Assembly (NCBI GenBank): GCA_037349105.1
Contig: JAYJMM010000113.1
Span: forward strand, 3,162,001-3,226,000
DNA from: Limnomonas spitsbergensis
Lineage: Eukaryota; Chlorophyta; Chlorophyceae; Chlamydomonadales
Length of the DNA stretch: 64,000 bases
Direction of reading: 5' to 3'
Positions 46,159-58,800 of this stretch are shown piece after piece. Numbering within the stretch: the first letter of the stretch is position 1; each line of letters starts with the position of its first letter. The notes under the pieces were generated by a model. It had not been told where the DNA came from, made no database searches, and saw only the letters and a program-made list of their open reading frames with translations. Position numbers and translations under genes: made by a program.

Positions 46159-49100
46159 CTAAATCCTATCATACACTGCCCCTGCCTGCCTTATCCCCAT
46201 CCCCACCAGCAGCCGGTGCAGCAACCGCGATGCAGCACTGTCGGTCAGACATCCACATGCTGCCACAAGCAGCGCCGCCACCCATCCAACAACAAAACCT
46301 GCACCCGTCTCGAGAGCTAAAATGGAGGCAGCTGTGAGCAGCATGACAGTGTACCTGCGAGCAAAACAACATAAATCTGGGCCATTGGATCATGCAGTCT
46401 CACTGAGCAGCCATGGCAAGAGCAACAGTCATCTTGGGGTGGACTGTTCTCTCTGACAGTCACAGCAGCTGGCCCACTATGAATATAAAAATTCCACGGG
46501 CAAATGAAACACAGCCAACGGAACATAAAAATTCTCACCCCCTCAGCGACCAGCACTATGTCTTTATATCAGGATAGGAACAAGGAAACATCAGTTGATA
46601 CCTTTGGCCTCCCTGTACCCAGAACCAGTCCTGTTTCTCATCCGCTCATCTAGACTCTCACCCTCTGGGGCTTGCCTCTGCCCGAGCCGCGCATGCCAGC
46701 TCAGCGCCTGCTAGTGCAAGCAGACTCCCCAGCAGCGGACTGGGGAAGCTGAGTAGCAGCTGCAGCAGGCTACTTCCCAGCAGCAGGCCTAGCAGTACCT
46801 TGACACTGCCCAGCAGTACGGGGGCGGCACCGTGGCGAGCGCCAAACTTGTACTGCAGCCAATGCAGGGGTGTGAAATTGGGTCAGGGGGGTGACGAGAG
46901 GGTCAGGGGTGTGACGAGAGGGTCAGGGGTGTTACCATTGTAACAAAGGGGAGGGGATGAAGCGGTACCGTGGGGTTCATTCTCACGCCATAGGTCTCTA
47001 TGGCAGAGGTCTGTGGATTTGCGGTGGTTGATTGTCTAGGTGAATCACTGTTTTGTCTACAATCAAGCAGCACTAGAGCCTACGACCAAGGGGTCTAGTT
47101 CAGCCAGCCCTGCCGCTTGGGCCAACTGTTGTAGGCCGGTAAAGGCACAACAAAACTCGCACCTGTGCTGCAAGGCCGCCAGATCCGTGGCATGTGGGCA
47201 TCGCCCCCAGCCAGCATCCCAGCAGGTTCATGGCCCCCACACTGACTGCAACGACGCTGGGACGGAACCTGCTCTGGTCCCGCTCGGGGAAGAGCTGCTT
47301 TGCCAGCTGTGTGACCGCCACGACCGAGTTGAGTGTGGTCAAGGGGAGCTGTGGGAGCCCGGCGCGCCACATGCCCGCCAAAAAGTCGGCCTTCGAGGGC
47401 ACAAGCGGGCGAGGGATCGCAGGGCCCAACTGCAACGATGCGGAGGTGTGGAACATCAGGGGGGTCAGTGGGACGGGTCTTGAATTCTTGATGTGTATGG
47501 GGGGGCCGAGGGACCTGTGGATGCTGAGTCAGTGGACTGGCTGCTTGGCCAGAAAAGAAAGAAAACCCTCGGATGTTTTCCATGCAACGCACTCAAGGCC
47601 AGGACCTGCTCCCAGAGGCCTTTGGCAGTTTCCCGTAGTCTTCATGCGACCCTCCTGTCTCTCCCGCAGCTACCGCCCCCCCCCCCTTAGCCCTTCTGTA
47701 ACCTGACTGACGTCCACTATCTAGCAGATGCCTGGGAAGATATAGATTGTCATCTCCATCCCAAGAGAAACACATTCATGACGGCCTGGCAAGATGCTGT
47801 GCAACAGACATGTGCTACTACCTGCCAGAATATCAACAGCCGCATGCATGCCCACCCTTTTTTCAATCTGTCCAGCCCGTGCTTACGCGCAGCGCAGAGA
47901 GGGCCCCAGGATTGTATACTGCAGTCAGCAGCAGGCCCAGCAGGACGAGGAGCAGAGCGGAGGGCACCAGAGGCGGTCTAGTGAGGTCAGCCGCCTGGTC
48001 CGCCCCACTCGCCGCCGAGCTCCCAGGGTCCACCCCTTCGCAGCAAGTGGGAAGCGCTGCGGGAGGTGACCGCACTTCAGCAGCGTGGCTCCCTTCAGTG
48101 TTCTTGCAGAGCAGCAGTCTCTGTGCCTCCTCATCTCCACTATCAGTATGGCTCGTTGCGTATACTTGTGCAGCTGGGACAGCAGGGGAAGAGCAGCAGG
48201 AGAAGGCCGCGGCGGGAGCTCTCTTGTCGCTGCTGCTGCTTCTGCTGTCTCTCTGATCTCCAAACACCCGTATCAGTATCGGCTCAAAGAGTGTGTCTCT
48301 GGGAAAGGCTTGCCAGTCCTGATCGCCAGCTGTGCAAGAAAGAAATAAGGCCACCAGAAAGTCCATCAGAGACAGCAACAATAACAAATGTCATAACTTA
48401 CAATCATTTACAAGTTAGAATCGGTTATAAACTAAATGATTTCCATGTACAAACAGTTCATGAGGTGTCAGGTGAGATGGAGCGGGGTAGGAGGCCTAGG
48501 AACAGTCATTATGCCCTCTTTGCCAGCCGGTCATTCGTACTTGCCTAGCTTAGGCACGATGGTCGTGACCAGGAGGAAAGCCATCGCGGCTGCTCCAAGC
48601 ACAAGGCCCTCAACGCCCCACAGCTCCCTGAAAACCGCCTTGCCATCCAATGAGTGACGCAAGGCCATGTCTATGCCCTGTCCACCACAGATGACAAGGA
48701 AAGAAGGGGACATACCAAGTTGGAAAAGTGGCTGCAGCGTCAACATGCGCTTGTAACATAAACCTTTAAGACCTCAAAGGGGTGTGTCAGCAGGGGGGGA
48801 GTGCAACAGGTCTGGATTGTCAAGGGGCAACAGAACAACGCCCCAGTCAAACAAACCTCGAACCTAGAGGTGCAAGATACCGAGAGAACCAGAGGGAATA
48901 AACAGAACTCTATGTTTCTCTGCTTCCCCAGCCTTCCCATGTGTCGTCCCTCCCACCTGCGGCATCATGGTAGTCGATACCTTGTTCCTTCCCCTGAACC
49001 CTCCATGCGTCACCCTTTCCCCAGCCAGCCACCCTGCCTGACCGCACCTTGCTGGCCACCCTGTTAGCCGCCCTTCCCCCAGCCAGCCACCCTGCCACCC

Positions 49101-51654
49101 TGCCTGACCGCACCTTGCTGGCCACCCTGCCAGCCGCCCTTCCCCCAGCCAGCCACCCTGCCTGACCGCACCTTGCTGGCCACCCTGCCAGCCGCCCTTC
49201 CCCCAGCCAGCCACCCTGCCACCCTGCCTGACCGCACCTTGCTGGCCACCCTGCCAGCCGCCCTTCCCCCAGCCAGCCACCCTGCCACCCTGCCTGACCG
49301 CACCTTGCTGGCCACCCTGCCAGCCGCCCTTCCCCCAGCCAGCCACCCTGCCACCCTGCCTGACCGCACCTTGCTGGCCACCCTGTTAGCCGCCCTTCCC
49401 CCAGCCAGCCACCCTGCCTGACCGCACCTTGCTGGCCACCCTGCCAGCCGCCCTTCCCCCAGCCAGCCACCCTGCCACCGTGCCTGACCGCACCTTGCTG
49501 GCCACCCTGCCAGCCGCCCTTCCCCCAGCCAGCCACCCTGCCACCCTGCCTGGCCGCACCTTACTGGCCACCCTGCCAGCCGCCCTTCCCCCAGCCAGCC
49601 ACCCTGCCACCCTGCCTGACCGCACCTTGCTGGCCACCCTGTTAGCCGCCCTTCCCCCAGCCAGCCACCCTGCCACCCTGTCTGACCGCACCTTACTGGC
49701 CACCTTGATCCCGACCCCCAGCTGCACACCGCGCACCACAGCTGGCGGTGCCAGCCAGCTGAACAGCTCGGCCATTTGAGTGATGCCCAGCAGCATGACG
49801 ACGCCGCTCACAAAGATGCCGGCTGCCATGATCTGAGGTAGGGTCAGAGCCGATGGGCTGCCGGCCGTGGCCAACGCTATGGCTGAGATAGTGTGCATCG
49901 GCTGTTGGGGGGCAGGGCAGTGAGAGAATGGAGGAGGCATGCAGGGGAGTTAGCATAAAGCCTGAAGGACTGCATAGACCGGAAATGAAAGCAATGCATC
50001 ATACTGGTACCTGTGCTGGTCATAAATTAGAGTGATTTGAATAGAGGGTGGAAGGTACGCTAGAAGTCCTGGCCCAAGGTTACCTTGAATCCCACGCACC
50101 TGAACGCACATTGGACATTCAAAGAGCATGCCTGCATGCATGGTGAAGAGTCAATCATGTCCAATCGGGATATAGCATAGTGGCGTGTTCAGCAGGAACC
50201 CCTAGTGCGTTGTTTTAAGTCTTAGCTGTAAATGGGAGGCCTTCCAAACAGTGCTCATTTGTATGTGAAGCAGTACTAGACCACCTCTGCCAAGCAGCCA
50301 CCACTAGTGCCAAGCGGCCACCATTAGGCCGATCGGGATCAAACCCTGACCAGCCTACGGCCGTTGGCCCAAGCTACAGGGCATGCTGCGCCAAGCCCTG
50401 CTCGCCGTCAGCGTATTTGTAGCTGACGCATGGCTGAATCAACCTAACACAAGCACCGCTGCCAAAGCGGCAAGCATGCAGACTGAACGCCATGCAAGCC
50501 CCGCGTGCGTCCCCGCTCTCACCACTGGCAATGTTGTAGATCCCAGTGAAGATCAGGGTCGTCCCGAAGTCCAGGCCCACCTGATTAGCCAACCCCACGG
50601 TCAGCGGCAGGAAGGTGCCAAGGTCACCTGGATGACGCATGGCACCAGTGTTGCTTTTTAGGTGCTTCAGCTACACTTCAGCTACAGGGCACCAGTGTTG
50701 CTGTTTAGGTGCTTCAGCTACACTTCAGCCACATACACCAGTTTTGCTGTTTACGTGCTTAAGCTACACTTCAGCTACAAGGCACCAGTGCTGCTGTTTA
50801 GGTGCTTCAGCTACACTTCAGCTACAGGGCACCAGTGTTGATGCTTTAGGTGCTTCAGCTACACTTCAGCTACAGGGCACCAGTGTTGATGCTTTAGGTG
50901 ATTCAGCTGCAGCTCAGCTTCAAACCGTACTGCGGCCGACAAGGCCCGGTGCAGTAAGGTGCCTGCTGCTTGGACCACCGGCCGGCCCATGTTCGGTCAA
51001 GTTTTGGTCCCACTGAGCACAGTGATATCCATCCAGCAGCCCGTCAAGGTTGACATGCGATAATAGGAACAGTTATGCACTGAGGACCGATAAGTCCGGA
51101 ATCTTTTGAGTGATGGTCAACCTCTGGAGATGGCACAATGCATCAGATTCAACAACACGGCATGTTTGTACCCTGCCAGAATGACGACATCTGAAAGCTG
51201 AGGTCAGGAGCCCTCAACCCTGAAGGACAGGAAGGACCATTCCTGTAACTACGAAATGGCCCCATTTCACCACATGCCCCACATGATATGTGGCCCATGC
51301 GCCCCACATTGATGTCCATTTCCATCGGCAAGAGTGCATGTCCAATTCTCTGAGTTACAGTTTCTTGTTTGGACAGGCTTAAGTCTCTTGCTCACCCAGT
51401 GATCCAGACACCTCAGCCAGGGTGAGTTGTGACCAGAACCTGGTCAGGCCGTGGCGTGCTGAGGAAAGCATGGGAGCACCGGTATGGACCATCCTGTTAG
51501 AGCTGGTGTCCAGCTCGAACGCCTGTGGCATTCCTGGTAATTGTTTGAGCCATTCCGCATGGGATGGTGATGAACGAACGCCATTACGCCGCAGGGAAAT
51601 GTGGCATCGGAGCCAGCGAGAGGCAACTGTAGCACGTACCAGGCGACCAGGCAT
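46159..51654 (-). CDS. MOT1: MOT1-type molybdate transporter (SulP-related)
   Basis: Nine minus-strand exons in phase: 51654-51396, 50627-50523, 50131-50100 (32-nt micro-exon), 49901-49692, 48677-48541, 48298-47887, 47429-47163, 46852-46662 and 46354-46159; about 602 residues. Signature motifs in order: LAEVSGSLG joined to DLGTFLPLTVGL, FTGIYNIASG, FECPMCVQPMHTISAIA spanning two junctions, LTLPQIMAAGIFVSGVV, VVRGVQLGVGIKV, RAGLPQLPLTTLNSVVAV, GAMPTCHGSGGLAAQYKFG, and a hydrophobic end (LETGAGFVVGWVAALL). This is the MOT1 molybdate family of multi-pass membrane proteins supplying Mo for the cofactor of nitrate reductase. Exon 48298-47887 has a long low-complexity loop and may hide another intron. 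An ATG at 51492 is an alternative start. It is head-to-head with SirB. Introns carry minisatellites at 46.9, 49.3 and 50.8 kb. Confidence 0.85.
46875..46945. repeat. Short tandem repeat in a MOT1 intron
   Basis: Three copies of ggggtgtgacgagagggtca within the intron between exons 47429-47163 and 46852-46662. Confidence 0.8.
49000..49692. repeat. 66/58-bp minisatellite seeded from a MOT1 exon-intron junction
   Basis: About ten units. On the minus strand each unit contains gtggccagcaaggtgcggtc, which is the end of exon 49901-49692 (gtggccagtaag) plus its donor (gtgcgg). Most units are 66 bp; three or so are 58 bp, lacking one agggtggc. The 66-bp units keep the exon's reading frame (VASKVRSGRVAGWLAGGRAA), so the exon frame runs open through about five units until a 58-bp unit near 49390 shifts it to a stop. 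Confidence 0.9.
50640..50910. repeat. About 55-60-bp minisatellite in MOT1 intron 1
   Basis: Five copies containing ggtgcttcagctacacttca, gctacagggcaccagtgttg and a ctgttta/atgcttta joint. The array begins about 13 bp from the acceptor of exon 50627-50523. Confidence 0.9.
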
Positions 51655-51730
51655 CTCTGTTTTCACCTCGAAAAGCCTAGCAGTCACGTGCTTCGGCAAT
51701 TTTTTGCATTCTTATCAAGCAATCACCCTC
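51655..51730. promoter_or_regulatory. Shared divergent promoter between MOT1 and SirB
   Basis: The inferred start codons of MOT1 (minus, 51654) and SirB (plus, 51731) are 76 bp apart, so their leaders must overlap or share a very short core promoter. If MOT1 starts at the internal ATG at 51492, the gap is 238 bp. No TATA box is obvious. The head-to-head arrangement itself is strong given both gene models. Confidence 0.6.
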
Positions 51731-52927
51731 ATGCAATCATTAGCTTTTAGGTCCGGCGTTTCTAGCAGGACTCGACGCTCAGCATATTTTCACGGGCGGA
51801 ATGTTCTGAGAAGGTCGAAAGGGCTGCATCTACCAGCGCCAGAGACACCTTGGCATGGAAGCTCGATTGTGTCATGGAAGGAGTCCAAGAGAGCATGCAG
51901 TACCAGCAGCATGAGCAACGACAGCTCGCATGAGAGTGAATCTCATAGCATGCCGTCGTCACCCCTCCATGAGACAACTCAAGCAATAAATGGGCATGTG
52001 GGCATTGTCATCGTCGACCACGGCTCTCGAAAAAAAGACTCCAATGATATGCTGCATGAGTTTGGGAAGCTGTATCAGGTGCGGACGCAACATGCAGCCA
52101 TTCACGAGGTCTGATGGTTCACACTACTGATACGGACCATCAGTCAGTACCAGTGTATCAAAAGCTGAAACAATTGCTGGATACCAAGTTATCATGACTA
52201 CGGGTGACCTTCGTACGGATGTAGTTTGTCCTTGCTGCACTGTCTCATGTGCAGCTTGCCTTCCTTGAAGGAAACCAAGATGCTCAGTAGACTTTCCTTT
52301 TCACCACTCACCACCCTGCACCTCAGAGCATGTGTCCTTTTTCCCCGCAGGACATGTACCCTGGATCAACAATTGTTGAGGTTGCCCACATGGAAATATC
52401 AGAGCCCAGCATTGAGCAAGCAATCGGTGAGACCGGGAGCTTGCTTGACCTCCCCGATTGTGGCAGGGAGCATGCCGGCGTGCAACGTAAACAGAAGCAT
52501 TAGAACCTGGAGAAAGCTTTGACTTTATCCTCTTCTTCTTCTGATTTCGATCCCGATTCAAATGAGCCTCAGGGAGCAGTGCATCGGCAAATTAAAACAT
52601 TTGTTTGTGAAGCGTAATCTTGCAGATTGAAATGTCTGTGCCATGGATAGCGGCATGGGTGCCGAACCGCTGAGACTTGCAAACCCTTTGATCAGCAACT
52701 TCCACCTTGGCATCAGCAATCTCCGCCCCTGACACACGTGCGTCTTGAATGGCCCAGGCAAGTGCGCCCTACGCGGTGCGGGCACCGTGGTCATTGCGCC
52801 CTACTTCCTTTCTCGAGGGCGCCATATCCAGGAGGACATCCCCAAGCTGGTACAGGATGCGCAGAAACAGCACCCAGGCATCAAATGCATTGTGGCTCAG
52901 CCAATTGGTACGAGGGACGTGGCTTGA
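51731..52927 (+). CDS. SIRB: Sirohydrochlorin ferrochelatase, plastid-targeted
   Basis: Three exons in phase: 51731-52078, 52351-52426 and 52758-52927, giving 197 residues. The N-terminus (MQSLAFRSGVSSRTRRSAYF...) is rich in serine and arginine with few acids, as in a chloroplast transit peptide. The mature part has GIVIVDHGSRKKDSNDML, then VEVAHMEISEPSIEQAI, then GTVVIAPYFLSRGRHIQEDI, the three conserved blocks of CbiX/SirB, including the chelatase histidine (VDHGSR). It inserts iron into sirohydrochlorin to make siroheme for nitrite and sulfite reductases in the plastid. The end (CIVAQPIGTRDVA) is shorter than the usual C-terminal helix; a donor-like gtacga at the last codons could lead to an unseen further exon. 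Confidence 0.85.
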
Positions 52928-54640
52928 TTCTATGACTGCACCCCTGCTGCTCATGCGCCGAAGAAAATGATGCTGGGAACATCTGTATACACTGGCCTGA
53001 CCAATTATGTCTTAAATACCAGATTTCCTAGCTACACTTGTTTGAATATAATAGCTGAATGCAGTACGGACATGACAGCTTAACACTGTCCCATGCATCA
53101 GTCATTACTCATTAGATGTGGCCAGTACTGACCTCATTTCCCCCTGTTTTTTGCTCCCCCCCCCCTGGCCTGTCCCGGAGAGCTTAACAATTGAATAAAC
53201 TGATACATGGGACAGGTGCCCGCAAATTGATTTGGTTGTAAACATTAACCAGGACAGAGAGCAAAACAGCGCCCCGCGAGGGCTAGCAACGAACACACAA
53301 TCACTGGCTAGAGGGCTTCGAATGAATCACATAGCGCAAAAAACAACTGGACAAGCCACGATACAAAAGCTGGTTGTGTCCCTGTCACTACGTATGCAGG
53401 GATCGAATGTTCACGGCGCGGACGAGGCCTCGGCCCATGCTGCGCTGTTTCCTTAACTCTCACACCCCCTGCGGGGCGTAGATTTATTTGTTTCTTTCTT
53501 TCTTGCAGGGATCGATCCTCGATGGCCCAGTTGAATAGAGGGCATCCCTGTTGCAACGTCGTTCCATGCATTGGATGTTGCCATGATTGATGTCCTGTCA
53601 CGATGTGGCCATGATGTGCAGGGATCGATCCTCTGATGGCCCAGCTGATACGTAATCGTGTCACCAGTGCCATGGAGGTCAGTCAAGAGGAGGCGCCCTT
53701 GCCCGCTGATGTGGTGTTCAAATGAGAGCAATACTGGTAGCCATATTGACAACGACGGAAGACTTGAGGCAGGAATTGTGTACTGATAGAGTTTTATTTT
53801 GCTGCCTGCCGATCGTATTTGAATGAACTTTGCCAATTCATGATGATGTGAGTCATTCAAGGCCAACATGCTGAGAAGGTTCCAGAGGGTAGTGAAGGGA
53901 ATATCCCGTGATTTTGTATGGCGATGAAAGCAAAGATATGATGCTTTGAAGATATCAAAGCCGAGCAAGAACCCCGTGGACCTTCATGGATGAAAACTGT
54001 TTGCCTTGTGTTATAGCTTCTTTGTTCTTGTCCCTCAGACACAACAAGACCTTGAGTGGGACACAGCCAATGACACAACACGCTGGGTTATGATGTCATT
54101 GAGTGGGACATAGCAGACAGCATTGTTTATTTCTCAGTGCTCCAGTATGAATTCAGCTACAACCTGGCATGTGGCTACTATATCTTGGTGCAGCAAGCCC
54201 TGCTGCTTGGGCCACCAGCTGTGGACCGATCAAGGATTGGTCCCACATCGGCCCATGGCCGGCATCCTGGCTGTCCATCCCTAGGTTTGGTTTTGTGTAC
54301 AAAAATACGTCGTGGCAACCAAAGCTGGAAAACCGACTAAAAACGATGATGATCAAGCATTGCAGTATCGATGGTCCAGTGCAGGCCTGGCCAAGCAACG
54401 TTTCAATCTGTGTATGCACCAACGCAGGAATATGGCAAACGGTAAATCTGCAGAGTGGAAGTTCGTGACGAAGCTGTCTGACTTTGTTATCTGTTACACC
54501 CCTGGTATATGATGGCTTCTCATGGTGAAAAACATGCCTCAATCTGGAATAGGTAGTGCTTGTGTTGAAGTTCACGACAATGACACAGTGAAACTTGCTG
54601 CTAGCCCTGCAGTTCCTTCAATATATTTATGTATGATTTG
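52928..54640. other. Intergenic stretch between SirB and histone H3
   Basis: The start is probably the SirB 3' untranslated region (TGTAA near 53236). A dispersed element copy lies at 53407-53500, and two direct copies of gcagggatcgatcctc at 53507 and 53619. No gene is supported. Confidence 0.4.
53407..53500 (+). repeat. Short dispersed element, intergenic copy
   Basis: Third full copy of the cgcggacgaggcctcggccc ... ctgcggggcgtag family with a tttgtttctttctttctt tail. Confidence 0.7.
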
Positions 54641-54642
54641 GT

Positions 54643-54658
54643 GGTGTTGAAAAACACT
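54643..54658 (-). terminator. Histone 3' stem-loop of H3
   Basis: On the minus strand agtgtttttcaacacc forms a five-pair stem with a tttc loop, followed by accacca, about 40-55 nt after the H3 stop. The layout equals the replication-dependent histone stem-loop (six-base arms, four-base loop), with one mismatched outer pair. Confidence 0.7.
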
Positions 54659-54699
54659 GATGTAGTCGGTTCATGGGGAGTGGACAGTGCTAGAAAGGC

Positions 54700-55644
<945 letters not shown>

Positions 55645-55689
55645 GCAGCCCCTCACCAATCTTCAACATCACATCACAAATCCACAACA

Positions 55690-55705
55690 GGTGTCTTTCA
55701 ACACC
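55690..55705 (+). terminator. Histone 3' stem-loop of H4
   Basis: ggtgtctttcaacacc forms a five-pair stem (c-a mismatch at the loop side) with a tttc loop, 46 nt after the H4 stop and followed by accaaa. It has the same layout as the H3 element. Confidence 0.75.
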
Positions 55706-55718
55706 ACCAAATAAACTA

Positions 55719-55723
55719 TTACA
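55719..55723 (-). terminator. TGTAA signal for RPC3
   Basis: tgtaa on the minus strand, about 95 bp after the RPC3 stop. Cleavage 10-20 nt further on would fall next to or inside the H4 stem-loop on the other strand. Assigned by position only. Confidence 0.45.
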
Positions 55724-55818
55724 CACAAGCATTGTAATCAAGCGAAGCCCATGCATGAGTTTCGAATTGTAGCTTCAACAAGTAGATTCGAAGAAACCGG
55801 CAAAGAAACTGCCACTGC

Positions 55819-58800
55819 TCAGAACTCATTGAACACTGCCACCATATCGTCAAGTTGCAGCAGTGATGACTCTAAAACGTCCGAAACATTCTTCAACCGT
55901 GTCAGTACCTTCTTCTGTGCCTCAGTCAGCGTAAACTGCATTTCGCCTTTCTTGCGTGACTCCTCAATCAGCTCCAGCAGCTGTGCAGATCCACAAGGGA
56001 GCGATCAGTATCGCACTACAACAGGCATTGCATTCAGATCTAGACATGACTACAACCAGACAAAGTTGGGTCAGATGACAAACCTTCAGGAAGCCCAGCA
56101 GCACCCCCACATGGTAACTGGCTAGTGATGCTGTGGCTCCTTCCCAGAAAGGTTCACCTGTCCCCACCCACCTCTTTCTCCTTGTCAAGCTCATGCCTCA
56201 TCCGTGCCCACACTCTGCTTGCAGCTGCATACAGCTCTCCAGCCAGCTGCCCCCCAGCACCCTCATAGTTGGCTCGCCACGTGTAGAATGTGCGGGCAGG
56301 TGCGCGATCACTGGAACGAGGTATATCCTAGGACAAGAAAGGTTGGAAAGGGGGCAGGAATACTGAGATTTCCAGTGTGGAAACACAAGGGGGCTACAGA
56401 TTGGCTATAGTACCCACATTCTGGGCACCAACTCTCCAAGTTATATCAAATAAAGGCTCTCGATGCTGTAATTATTACGGCCTAAGTGATTCAAACGTCA
56501 TGTCATGGGGGTTAAACTGGACACTAATTAGCAATGTCAAGGTCAACCTCTCTTGGAGGGGCGCACCGAAGATATGTTAAGTTTATTAACTCATACCGTA
56601 CCTTGTAAGTTGAATGCATCTCTTTATGCTGCCTCCTACCTGCAGAGCCAGGAAGCCTCCCCTCAGCATGCGGTACAAAAGCTCGCGAGTGTCCTTGGGC
56701 GACAGCATGGAGAAGTCGGTCACCTGGAGGCAGCAAAGGGGAGGAGCAGGAGCAGTGCCTCGGGGCCATATTCGTTTCAGTACAAGTCATGACCTAGAAT
56801 GCCCTTTTTTAACCCTAATCCTGGAACGTCCCCAGACATGGAAGGACAGAGGTGTCCTGCGCCTCTTGGCGCCCAATAAACGGTGAATGAAATCTGCGAA
56901 GAAGTGTTCCAGATTTGCAAAGGGGGGGGAAGCTGAGTACTGAGCTTCAGGCAGTGTGTGCGCATGTGCGCGTGCCAGCTCTTTATCCTTCCCCAAGGAC
57001 ACAGAGCTGGCAGTTTGACAGGCGGGTGGCAGATATGCCCTGGATGACTTTTTTCGGCAGTCGAGTTTTGTTACCTGTTTCTGCTCCAGCTGGCCCCGAA
57101 GCAGCAACAGGCGGAAGATGCGAAGACCTGAGGGTCCAAACCTGCACCAGTGACAGGTAGACAGGCGGATTAGGGGTGAAGGCTCAAGCAGAATAAGGCA
57201 GGATCAACGGGGGCCGGCAAATGAGGTTTGTTAGGCAGGCCATTTGAAGTCACACAAAGTGAGCGGACAGTCCAGGACGCTCCAGACAGGCCAGGCGTGC
57301 CATTTGCCCATCTGCCCCGGGACATGGGGGGTCAGAAACAGACTCACAGTAATAAGAGACGTAAAAGGGGATGTTAAGAATTATACAACTATGAGCGATG
57401 ATGCCAATCATTGCAAAAGAGCTGTAACGTTCGTTCCTGAAGCTGTTTGTTCATAGAACAATGAGCAATCATGCCAATCATGCCAATCATGTGTAAGAGA
57501 TGTTGCCTTCGTTCCTGAAGCTGTTTTTTTATAGAACTGTGAGCGTTTATGCGCATCAAGCTTAAGCTTTCCCTTCGTTCCTGAAGCAGTGTGTCCGTGG
57601 AACCGCGAGTGATCATGCCAATCAAGCATAAGGGCTGTTGCCTTCCAGCCTGAAGCGATGCCCCTCCTCCCTCTCACCTGTCCCTGATGACCGCCTCCAC
57701 CTGCTTCAGCCGGACCAGCTCCACTATGCGGCCCGTGTTGACGACATACTGCTCCCCACCTGGCCCGTTGCCAATGTAGGAGATGAGCTCCAGGGCATCA
57801 TGGGCGATGGTGTGGATGATGGTGGCGACCTGGCCAAGCACAGGCGCCAAAGGACGGTTTGGTTCACAAAAGAGATATGAGACAACAGAGACAAATGTGC
57901 CACACAACAGCACAAGCACCCCCCTGACAGCTCATTTAATACCAATAGCACCACTGAGCACACCCACATCGCCGCCAAGCTCAGGCAGAGTCTCCGTGTC
58001 GATCAGCCGCCGTGCCGTGCCCGCCACCTCGTCCACACTCAGAGTTGCAGAGCGCTCTTCCTTAAGCTGCAAGGGTGGAAGCATTATAGGGTACCTCAGA
58101 AACGCAAGGGTGGGGGCATCATAGGGCACGTCAGAAAGGCAAGGGTGGGGGCATCATAGGGCACCTCAGAAAGGCAAGGGTGGGGGCATCAAAGGGCACC
58201 TCAGAAAGGCAAGGGTGGGGGCATCATAGGGTACCTCAGGATAGCGAGGATGATGCATCCTTGGGTAGCTCAGATGCGCAAGGCATCACTGGGAATGGGC
58301 TCTATGCGCACAATCAGCCTTACCCGTGTCTCATAGGGCCGCGCTGCCGTCAACATGGCTGACAGTACCCCCGCAGCGTCTGCATCTATCTTGTCACGAA
58401 CCATGTCCACGCAGGCCTTGTGCCTGAGGATGACAGCACACCGACAGAAGGCAGGTGAAGGTATATCGATAGGAGGGGGGTTGAAAACAAATAGATAGAA
58501 GGGAGGTGAGGGCTTAAGGACGCCTCAAGGCCAGAGATAAGAATACGCCTCTGCTCAAGGCCTATTATTGACTTATGCATTTGTGTAAGAGAGTGATCGC
58601 GGCATGAATCAGCCTCCAGTGGGCGGCTATGAGCCATACAGTGACAGTGAGAACTGACGAGCTGACAGAACGTCCCCTTTTTCAAGCCCTACCGGAATCG
58701 TCTGTTGAACTCCTCCACATTCACCCGCCAGAGAATGACGGATGGCTGGCGCTCCGCCGCGGCCACTTGGGCGGACCGCTCCTGCGCCACACGCTGAGCG

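Noticed and set aside
48957..48993. Possible MOT1 exon reading GKEQGIDYHDAA
   Set aside because: It would end in phase 1, but the next exon (48677, GIDMALRHS) needs phase 0. Joining 49692 directly to 48677 keeps phase and gives a natural sequence.
48910..49729. Long minus-strand frames with GWQGGQQGAVRQ or RVASKVRSGRVAG repeats as independent genes
   Set aside because: They are translations of the 66/58-bp intronic minisatellite; only the continuation in frame with the upstream MOT1 exon is of interest.
54137..54575. Overlapping frames between SirB and H3
   Set aside because: They overlap a diverged dispersed repeat (gggccaccagctgtgg type, also near 47.1 and 50.9 kb) and show no domain or splice support.
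56050..56150. Possible RPC3 exon reading ASLASYHVGVLLGFLK
   Set aside because: No acceptor gives the phase required after exon 56327-56172, whereas direct joining to 55980 is in phase and restores the C-terminal coiled coil.
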